The notes under the pieces are model-generated. The model ran no database searches and was not told the DNA's origin. It was given only the letters and a program-made list of their open reading frames with translations. The position numbers and the translations under genes are program-made. Shown one piece after another: positions 20,162 through 26,844 of a DNA stretch of 26,844 nt. Positions within the stretch are counted from its first letter, which is position 1. Every line of letters starts with the position of its first letter. This DNA comes from Basidiobolus meristosporus CBS 931.73 (taxonomy: Eukaryota; Basidiobolomycota; Basidiobolomycetes; Basidiobolales; Basidiobolaceae). Where the stretch lies: assembly GCA_002104905.1 (NCBI GenBank), contig MCFE01000910.1, positions 1 through 26,844 on the forward strand, written 5' to 3'.

Positions 20162-20527
20162 TGTTACAAGTCCTGATATCAGTGTTGCAGAGGAATAGGA
20201 GATTTAGCATTACTGTATTTATTAAAGCCTAAACTGATCTTTGTTCAGGTTCCAGCATCACCTAATGCATTTGGCCAGATCAAGTGTTGACTAATTATAT
20301 TTTAAAATGTAATCAGAGGCCAGTGGCTCATTTATTGCATCACCAACACACAGTTAGATCTTCCTTAATTTATCTATTTCTGTCTGCTAAGGATTTGCTG
20401 ATTCATTTGCTGACAGGTACTATTGAATAAATAGATAATCACTGACTTACTGATAGACTAAGCTCAAAGCTAAATGATATGACCAAAAGCTAATTGAACT
20501 TGAACACCCAAGTGGTAGCTCACCATA
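20162..20527 (-). repeat. 3' LTR of the copia element
   Basis: On the plus strand it starts TGTTACAAGTCC and follows the reverse complement of the LTR at 24564-24932 over its full length (roughly three quarters of bases the same by eye), ending near ctcaccata at 20527. Its orientation agrees with the minus-strand pol to its right. Confidence 0.75.
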
Positions 20528-20531
20528 CTGA

Positions 20532-21249
20532 TATAGCTAATAGTGTGAAAAATGTTAATTTCCATTCACCTCAAGAAGCTAATTCAAACACCAGACTCAC
20601 TTATCATAATAGTGGTATCACATTGTGCATGTGATGCAAAATTAGTATTGGAGCATTCATCTGTGCCAACCTCACTGTATCAGATTGTGTCATAGTTTGC
20701 AACAGTATCCCACATAATGCAAAATTGTTGAAGTGATCTCCTGCCTACTGGTAGCTACAACATTGTGCCCAATTGTTCTCAAATATCACAGCATGCTATG
20801 TTGTTGTACAAAGGAGCAAGTCTATTGTAGTCATGAAAGATATTCCATCAGCACACACCACCCTACAGTAGGTCAATAGCTTGTTGCAATATTGGTTGTA
20901 AGGGTCTTGAATGTATAGGAAGTAATTGGCACAGCAAGTGCATCATATGGTTTTACTTAGTATATTACTCAATGTGAAAGCTGTATTTTTACTTTTACAT
21001 GGTCTTGGTAGAACAAACATGCAAAATGCACTTTGGTAGGTCCTAAGAACATGTGGGCAAATATTGGGGCTGTTTGGACAACTTTGATAATTCTCATTTT
21101 CTATGTACCTGATGATTAAGTCCCATAAGCAGATTTAGTCAGTTTGACAATGATTTGTTGATTATATCTTAAGTGACTAAGTTAGGTGAGTAGCTAGGTG
21201 GAACCACTCACTTTAATAATACTCCTACCCAACTAAATACACCTACTGA
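20532..21249. other. Copia 3' untranslated region with dispersed repeat R
   Basis: Between the end of pol and the 3' LTR. Roughly 20630-20790 is the inverted counterpart of 10640-10810 (shared catgtgatgcaaa, tgccaacctca, cataatgcaaaatt), so a short dispersed repeat probably inserted here. No gene is visible. Confidence 0.45.
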
Positions 21250-21881
21250 CTAATGGCAATTGTGAGCTATGATATTCAAATTTATCTCTAGCTAATGGTT
21301 TGGTAATATGACTAAAATCATTTCATTGTATGGCAGTAGGCTAAGTCAACTGAGCTACTATCATTAGCTGCACACATGAAATGATGTATAATATCTATGT
21401 GTTTAGCTTTAGTATGAAAAGCTTGATATCTACAAAAGTGTACACTTCCTAGATCATCTTGTTAAGTAGTAGCAGGCATATTTTTACATAAGTCTAAATT
21501 TTTAGAAGCTTTCCTAGCCACACTGCTTATTTTGTAGCTTCATAGGCTGCCATATACTGTACCTCTTTGATGGAGATGGCTACAGCTGGTTGCTTGCTTG
21601 AATTTCTGGAAATGGCTCCTATATTTTAAAGCAAGGTGTATACTGTGGTGGATCCTCTGTCTTTTTAATCCTGTCCCAAATCTGTGTCAGAGCATCCTGC
21701 AAGACCTAATTCTGAGTCTTTATAAGAGTAGCTTGAGCTGATGTCAGTAGTTCCATATGCATATCTAAAAGTCCACTTTACTGCACCAATATGCTCAGTT
21801 CCATTGTTCTGATTTTGCTAGTATACAACTGCCACCTAATATAAGATATCTTCAGATGTTTCAAGCATTAAATTTGTTCCA
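21250..21881 (-). pseudogene. Copia RNase H and pol C-terminus
   Basis: Minus strand from about 21793: HIGAVKWTFRYAYGTTDIS, then LAGCSDTDLGQD, RGSTTVYTLL, GAISRNSSKQPAVAISIKEVQYMAAYEATK and VWLGKLL, the standard copia RNase H order (GYSDADWAGD; STTEAEY). Several stops interrupt it. After a frame change come KHIDIIHHF and ITKPLARDKFEYH, the usual end of copia pol. In the catalytic block the expected first Asp of SDADW is kept, but the Glu of TEAEY lies in a changed sequence (KEVQY). Confidence 0.75.
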
Positions 21882-22348
21882 TTGGATAGTGCCACATTGA
21901 GCCATGAGTGCCAAATGATGTCATAGTGTGCCAGGGATGCCAAGTGAACCTATACTTGGCCACAGAGTGTGAAACACAGCTCTGTATCTTCATGCAAAGC
22001 AGCCCCTGTGTTTTACCCTTTGTGTCGGAGAAAATCCATTTTTTGACCTTTTTTTTAGTTCAATGTTGTACAGGATGTGTGAGAGCACAATAGGATTGAA
22101 GATTTGCATCTGGTACTCAATACATATCTTCAGTACTTCTGTGCTCTCACACATCCTGCACAACATTGATCCACAAAAAAATATCAAAAAATGGATTTTC
22201 TCCTGCATCATAGGTGAAACACAGGGGCTGCTTTGCATGAAGATGCAGAGCTATGTTTCACACTCTGTGGCCAAGTATAGGGTCACTTGGCCTCTCTGGC
22301 ACACTTTGGCATTATTTGGCACTCATGGCTCAATGCAGCACTATCCAA
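21882..22348. repeat. Palindromic foldback element M, intact copy
   Basis: The two halves are reverse complements end to end: ttggatagtgcc...(left) against ...gcactatccaa (right), with matching internal blocks such as cttggccacagagtgtgaaaca, agatgcagagct/agctctgtatct and acatcctg/caggatgt. Arms are about 225 bases with almost no loop (centre near 22110). It has no coding capacity of its own and splits copia pol between RT and RNase H. It resembles a foldback or MITE-type element; no clear target duplication could be set. Confidence 0.8.
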
Positions 22349-22599
22349 CAGAGCAAGTCTATTATATACATCAGACTGCTGTTCATATATTTGTAAAGAA
22401 GCTCTGGGCTTTCAGAATTCACTAGACACTCTTGATTTGGTAGAGTGCTGAAAAACTTGAGGCTTGCCTTTTTTGGGTAATTGCCAGTTCACTGTCTTCC
22501 ATTTGATACTTGTTTGATTTATCTTCAATGTAATTGGTGTGGTTTAGAGTAATAGTCTGGGTCCTTTTGCTATGAGTAATGTTAGCTAAGTAGATACTG

Positions 22600-23165
22600 A
22601 ATTCTCATAGATTGGACATTATGAACTCCTGAGATAGGCTGGATCCAGCTGTTTCTGAGGCTTCTTGGGTATTGGTGGCTAAAGCAAGATCATGCATATA
22701 TAAAGCTATTAGAACAGGATCTCCTCTGCCAGGATCATAGTTGACACTATATTTAGCAGTATTCCCATGAATGATCAAAGATTCCAAATAAGAATCTGTC
22801 CTTTAATTCCAGACTCTTAGTGGTTGTTTGATATTACTTGATGATTTTGAAGGCATGCAGACCTAATGGAGTATGTCTTGGTCTACAAACTCATCAGGCT
22901 GGTCTAAGTACATGTCCTCATCAAGTTTTTCATTCAAAATGTAATTCTCAGATCAAATTGGGTATGAAAAACTCATATTTGGCTGCAATAGCCAATATTA
23001 ATCTGGCAGATTAAACTTGCTTACCATTGCCAAGATCTGAGTATAGTCAACTTTCTTAGCTTGAAAGTATTTTTTGGCCATAACTCATGCTTTGTATCTT
23101 TGTACTCTATTATCAGCCTTCTGTTGAGTCTTGAAGACCTATTTGCATCCAGCTGATGATCAGCT
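22600..23165 (-). pseudogene. Copia reverse transcriptase
   Basis: Minus strand from about 23150: GCK-stop-VFKTQQKADNRVQRYKA, KKVDYTQILAMVSKFN, ILNEKLDEDMYLDQPDEFVD, PLRVWN, then SLIIHGNTAKYSVNYDPGRGDPVLIALYMHDLALATN. This follows the copia RT order GCKWVFK, YKARLVAKG, VDYTETFAPV, FLNGDLDE.IYM.QP.GF, YGLKQAPR.W, YVDD. The catalytic YVDD reads YMHD (22700-22689), removing one Asp; the conserved Trp of GCKW is a TAG (23141-23139). The KTAFLNG region and YGLKQ are partly lost. Confidence 0.85.
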
Positions 23166-23559
23166 GAATGGTAACTTTACAAAGTCCCAAGTGTGAATTT
23201 CAGTTGGGCCTAGTACTCTGCAGTTATTCCAGATCTTCAAAGCTTTGCCTGGTGGCTATTTTAGGTCCCCTTTGGCAATGTGAGGCTCTTCACCACAGAC
23301 TGAATATGCAATGGCTAAGTCTTTGCCCTCATTTATTTAGGAATTTGGGCTTGCCCTGGTCTGGTTGGGTCTTCTGGTCTGGAATACTGGTATGCTCACT
23401 TCCAGGATGTTCCTGATCATTGAACTGGGGAGAAATAGAGTTGTAGAGTCCTCCATAGTGGAACTATTTGCATTGTTTTGCTCTCAATCAATTCTGACTA
23501 TTGTCCTGCCTGAGACGAGAATTTATTATTATCTGATGTCTTTTTATGTACATATATTA

Positions 23560-24170
23560 AATTTTTGTCACACAACACATCCCTGGACTTCAATAGTTTC
23601 TTTGCTTGGGTATTTCAGAGTCTTTACGCCTTACTCTAGCTGTAGTAGCCCAAAGTGTGCATCTTACACTTTAGTTTCTAGCTTTGAATGACTTTCAGCT
23701 TTGCACATGCTAGGCACCTAAATATACTCCAATGCTCTGCACTTGGTCTACATATGACATGTCAACAGCAGAGTAGAAGCTCAAAGTATTCTGCAATATC
23801 TCTTATTCTTGAGATGTAGGGCTGCAACAACTTATTCCACGCAAATATATTATGATAATTTTTGATCATGAATTATAGATGCTCCCATATCAACTATTGT
23901 TTGATCTGTACAATAGAATACTTTGTTATGCTGTAGGTAGTATGGAACAGTGGCTTCTTACTTCATACTATAACTGTTGCAGAAGTGGACAAAAAGGCTT
24001 GAGATATATTCTCTACCAATGTCAGAGTGCATTCTCTTGATTTTTTCACTTGTTTCCCTCCCTACCATGGCTTTGAGCCTTGTGAATAAAGACTGAGCTT
24101 CTTTCTTTCTTTCCATGCAGTAGACCCATGTGTTCATTGTAAAATCATCAGTAAAAGTGACAAATATCTC
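23560..24170 (-). pseudogene. Copia integrase
   Basis: Minus strand from 24166: YFVTFTDDFTMNTWVYCM, FTRLKAMVGRETSEKIKRM, HSDIGREYISSLF, then a TAA, TVPYYLQHNK, and TIVDMGASIIHDQKL. These match the copia integrase core (FVTFIDDFSR; SDNGGEY; VPYTPQQNGVAER; RSMLHEAKLP). The first Asp (TDDF) and second Asp (HSDIG) are present, but the block carrying the third catalytic Glu (VAER) reads VFYCT, so the DDE triad is broken. The C-terminal part fades through several frames to about 23560. Confidence 0.8.
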
Positions 24171-24174
24171 ATCC

Positions 24175-24425
24175 TGCTAAGGGAAAACTTTGTATAGGTT
24201 CACACAGATCTGGGGGAAATAGATCTAATTTTTCTTAATTTGATGAATCTAGAGCTCATAAACAGTTGTTTGGCAGCTTCTAATATATGCAGGCTTCACA
24301 TTTTCTGGGGAGGAATTTTCACTCCAGAGATTAGCTGATCTTCCACCATATAAGGCAAATGAGCAAAGTTGATATGTCCAAGTTCCCTTTCCCAGATCAT
24401 TCATGTTTCTTCACCTAAAAAACTT
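24175..24425 (-). pseudogene. Copia GAG-pre-integrase domain
   Basis: Minus strand from 24394: WERELGHINFAHLPYMVEDQLISGVKIPP, a stop, then HILEAAKQ and SSRFIKLRKI, another stop, leading into the integrase. The pattern WHRRLGHLN...L..L...G...GLP...C..C..GK identifies the domain. The first His of the zinc-binding pair is Glu (WERELGH), and the Cys pair has been replaced by a stop and unrelated residues. Confidence 0.7.
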
Positions 24426-24563
24426 ATGTTGGCTCCCAGACATGACAGAAGATAAGCTAACTCCCATTGCTTACAATCTTGGATACTAAAATATGTGGGC
24501 ATCATTTGGTGAGTAATCTGCATCTAAAATTATAAAAGCTAAAACTGATTCCTTCTACTATGG

Positions 24564-24932
24564 TGTTATGATCTACCACTTGAATGTTTAAGTTAGATCA
24601 GTGTTTAGTTAAATCAATTAGTTTTATCTTTAGCCTATCAGTACATCAGTGTTATCTTTCAAATCAGTAGTATTAGTCAGCAGATGAATTAGCAGATCCT
24701 TATCAGACAGAAATAGTTATATTAAGTAGGATCTAATTGGGTGATGATGATGCAATCAATTGAGTCATCAGCCAAAGCCTACATTAGGAAATACAATTAG
24801 TCAGCAAATGATCTGGCAAAATGTATATAAGGAGCTGCTGGAACCTCAATAAAAATCAGTTCAAGTTTTAGTGAATACAATACTAGCTAAACTCCCTATT
24901 CCTCTACAACTCTTATACCAAGACTTGTAACA
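24564..24932 (+). repeat. Copia LTR in plus orientation
   Basis: 369 bases with TGTTATGATC...CTTGTAACA ends (perfect TGTTA/TAACA inverted termini). A TATA box, atgtatataagg, lies near 24820-24831 and AATAAA near 24850. It is the same family as the LTR at 20162-20527 but inverted relative to it. It is followed directly by a primer-binding site, so it is a 5' LTR of a plus-strand element, whose internal part is lost or unrecognisable after about 25000. Confidence 0.8.
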
Positions 24933-24933
24933 G

Positions 24934-24945
24934 TGGTATCTCATC
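24934..24945 (+). promoter_or_regulatory. Copia primer-binding site
   Basis: TGGTATCTCATC starts two bases after the LTR end. The TGGTATC core is the usual primer-binding sequence of copia elements, pairing with an initiator-tRNA-Met fragment. An ATG follows at 24960, but the frame meets a stop after ten codons. Confidence 0.6.
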
Positions 24946-25621
24946 TAGATATTAGAATCATGGCTATTTCTACTTCACAGAGTACTTCCTAGGCAGTAAA
25001 TATGTGGCAAAATTTACTGCTGCTAAGGCATGCTTGGATAATTCCTGCACTGACTGCATTAACTGTTCTTACTTTACCCAAGGACCTTCTGAATTAGATT
25101 GCTTAATATAGGTATAAGTTCTCTTGGACATGTAAAGTGTTGCAATGCTGCAAGGTATATATACCATATCTGAGAGTTCTTGCTAATGACTGGATTCAAT
25201 CCAGATATAGATTGTCTATCTTCAATTGTATCATCTTATCTATACTCAGGCTTCTAGCACAGATTATTCCAGTCTCTTAGAGACACTGGTCTGATGTGTA
25301 TCCTTTCCTTCTTCAGTTAGTTGCAAAGTGGCTTATTGTATTTGAGGGGTCTTGGATACTTTCTTTGCTGATGATCATTGCTAATCAAAGCATTTTTTCA
25401 TCCATTTTATTGGCAATTGATTTCCCAAATTCTTCATCTACAAGCCTTCCATATATGCAGTTTAAGCTCAATCTTTAGTTTTAGACTTCAGGGTTCATAC
25501 AAGGCTATGAAACTTGTCTGCCAGGCTATTGAAGACTGTGACTGTTATATTTCATCAGTATGTGATACACCCTCTTATTCTATCTCATCAGCTAGACAGG
25601 TAACTCCAGCTGAGCACCACC
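24946..25621 (+). other. Possible decayed copia gag region
   Basis: This is where gag of a plus-strand copia element is expected. The frame starting at 24960 (MAISTSQSTS) has several stops, and no gag or zinc-knuckle motif is recognisable. The only longer open stretch (25296-25478, 60 codons) shows nothing familiar. The annotation rests on position alone. Confidence 0.3.
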
Positions 25622-26318
25622 AGTATTAGCAAATATGCTACCAGCTCATTCCAAAGTACTAATCAGGCAGCTAGGAGCTGTGGCTTAAATGTTTTGCCAA
25701 TGTAACACCAAAGGAACCCCATATAGTCTTTGAAGCACAACAACAGTGCCCAAAAATAGAGCCCATTGAGAACATATCACAACATAGGAGGGTAAGATTA
25801 TAAGTTTTATATCAAAGCCTAACAGTCAAAGGACACTCAAGTCCCATGAAGCTGTTGAGTGAAATTATGCTCAGTGAGCTAATATTCAATAGGCTGCAAG
25901 GAGCTTGGACTGCTATCACCTTAAGATTGGCACACCACAGGACCATCAGGAGCTCAAGGCCAAGCAGAATACTGATAATTTGTACTGCAAATGGTGCCTT
26001 TTGTTTAAAAAAGCAAATGGATTTTGAGCTTGCAAAGTGTGATAAGAGTGTACTCAAGAATTGCGGAAGATATCAAAGGCAGAAGAACAAGAGTGGCATT
26101 GCTAATTACTGGCAGCTTCTTCCAGAGTCTATCACAAGCAAGGCTGTAAGCTGGAAACAAGTGTTGCTGAATTTTCAGGTGGCTGGGAGAGTGCAGATGA
26201 GAGACTAGCAGGCAGGAAGGACTGCACCTGTGCAACATTTATCAAGGAACCAGGGCAGTACAAATGATGAAGCACCCAGTCATAGTAACAGTGATGGAGA
26301 TGGCAGTGCCAAAAACCA
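25622..26318 (+). repeat. Repeat U1, second copy, inverted and truncated
   Basis: Aligns with the minus strand of about 17230-16370: accagtattagcaaatatg with acccatatttacaaatatg, tagtctttgaagcacaaca with cagtctttgaagtgcaacca, accatcaggagctcaaggcc with its near copy, and ggcagtgccaaaaaccag with ggcagtgacaaaaaccag. It has its own stops and indels. It ends where a gypsy LTR begins (26323), in the middle of the family's coding part, so that LTR inserted into it. Confidence 0.7.
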
Positions 26319-26322
26319 GCGG

Positions 26323-26844
26323 TGTGGTGGTGTATAAGTCCAAGGGAGAGATACGTCCAACACTTCTCAAGTGTTTTGTGTGTGGGGTGTTCACTGGGTG
26401 CAATAACCTCTGGCAAAAGCTTGCTAGGAATACTTGGGTTCTGTCTCTAATCTAATGTGAAGGGGAATAAAGCCACAAGCTTGTCAAGGGAAAACTATTG
26501 AGCTACAATCCCCAACTTAGTTGGCGTCTTAACAAAAGTATGTGCTGGGTTCAGCGTCCTTTGAGATGACAATGTACTAAAGCTTCCAAAGTCAAAACAA
26601 CTGTAAACTCCACCAGCAGGGACTTGATAAGAATGCAGCTTTGGTCAATAGTTACAAAGACAGAAAAGTATCTTTGCCTGTACAAGAACAAGCTTGGGAA
26701 AGAATCAAATATAATAAAAGATACCTACTCTGAGTATTCCTCACAAGTAGTGCCTCCAAGGTCAGTTGGCTGTCAGCGCGGTTTCCTGGGAGTGTCCTGT
26801 GGTCTAGGGTTGGAAGTTCAGGTAGCAGCAGGTAGCAGTGATCA
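26323..26844 (-). repeat. Gypsy LTR (copy F), cut by window end
   Basis: Starts TGTGGTGGTGTATAAGTCC at 26323 and continues to the end of the window. It keeps the CpG sites gatacgtcc, gttggcgtct, ttcagcgtcc and gtcagcgcgg, and shares variants with copy D2, so it is one of the youngest copies. Whether it is solo or part of a full element depends on sequence beyond 26844. Confidence 0.9.

Larger units (their letters stand above)
20162..24540 (-). mobile_element. Ty1/copia retrotransposon, 5'-truncated and decayed
   Basis: The minus-strand order is GAG-pre-integrase (24394-24170), integrase (about 24166-23560), RT (23165-22600), RNase H (21793-21505), pol C-terminus (to about 21250) and 3' LTR (20527-20162). 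Integrase before RT is diagnostic of copia. gag and the 5' LTR are absent: at 24564 an LTR of the same family begins in the opposite orientation. A palindromic element (21882-22348) interrupts pol. Numerous stops make it non-functional. Confidence 0.85.

Noticed and set aside
22063-22425. Plus-strand 120-codon open frame
   Set aside because: It lies within one arm of the palindromic element and runs out of it into copia sequence; no protein motif.
1-26844. CRISPR arrays, bacterial operons, rRNA or tRNA genes
   Set aside because: No regularly spaced short repeats, Shine-Dalgarno-linked gene rows or conserved RNA gene sequences seen; the content is eukaryotic.

Overview
The window looks like a fungal chromosome segment in which a short, ordinary-looking gene region (about 1-4300) meets a large island of nested, decayed transposable elements (about 4300-26844). 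Evidence for a fungus: a secreted protein with a CBM19-like six-cysteine chitin-binding module and Ser/Thr-rich linkers, a Ty3/gypsy element of the chromodomain type whose gag, protease and reverse transcriptase resemble elements common in fungi, a Ty1/copia element, and a Tnp2-type (CACTA/En-Spm) transposase remnant. CBM19 proteins are frequent in early-diverging fungi such as Kickxellomycotina and Mucoromycota, while this gypsy type is best known from Agaricomycetes, so I do not name a lineage.

Layout. 1-2580: CpG-normal sequence with no gene I can recognise. 2629-3938: secreted modular protein gene, with a TATA-like box just upstream and a polyadenylation signal at 4025; it carries a one-base frameshift at the start of its second C-terminal module. 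4160-4306: a small possible gene fragment on the minus strand. At about 4287 CpG dinucleotides abruptly disappear (none from 4287 to 5106) and the repeat island begins.

Repeat island. 5340-10037: minus-strand chromovirus-like gypsy element with its 5' LTR (8997-10037), gag, protease, RT, a large internal deletion, then integrase tail and chromodomain; the 3' LTR is missing. 10208-15460: further LTR copies of the same family. One is a truncated fragment; one (11746-12820) has its middle replaced by an inverted copy of its own end, giving a 395-bp palindrome; and one solo LTR (13315-15460, TSD GCAT) has another solo LTR nested in it (14257-15327, TSD CCGG). 15465-17640: an unclassified minus-strand repeat (U1) that codes for a basic, coiled-coil protein remnant and has an internal direct duplication; a second, inverted copy lies at 25622-26318. 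17761-18520: plus-strand Tnp2-like transposase remnant. 18525-19910: minus-strand remnant of a second gypsy type with an internal RT deletion. 20162-24540: minus-strand copia element lacking gag and its 5' LTR, with a near-perfect palindromic (foldback) element inserted in pol at 21882-22348. 24564-24932: a copia LTR in the opposite orientation with its own primer-binding site. 26323-26844: another gypsy LTR running off the window.

Nothing in the island looks capable of coding for an active element: every pol has stops, frameshifts, deletions or altered catalytic residues. The decay is largely CpG to TpG/CpA, as expected for cytosine methylation of repeats. The most interesting structures are the two independent long palindromes, which would make hairpin RNA if transcribed, and the frameshifted modular secreted protein next to the boundary of the repeat island.
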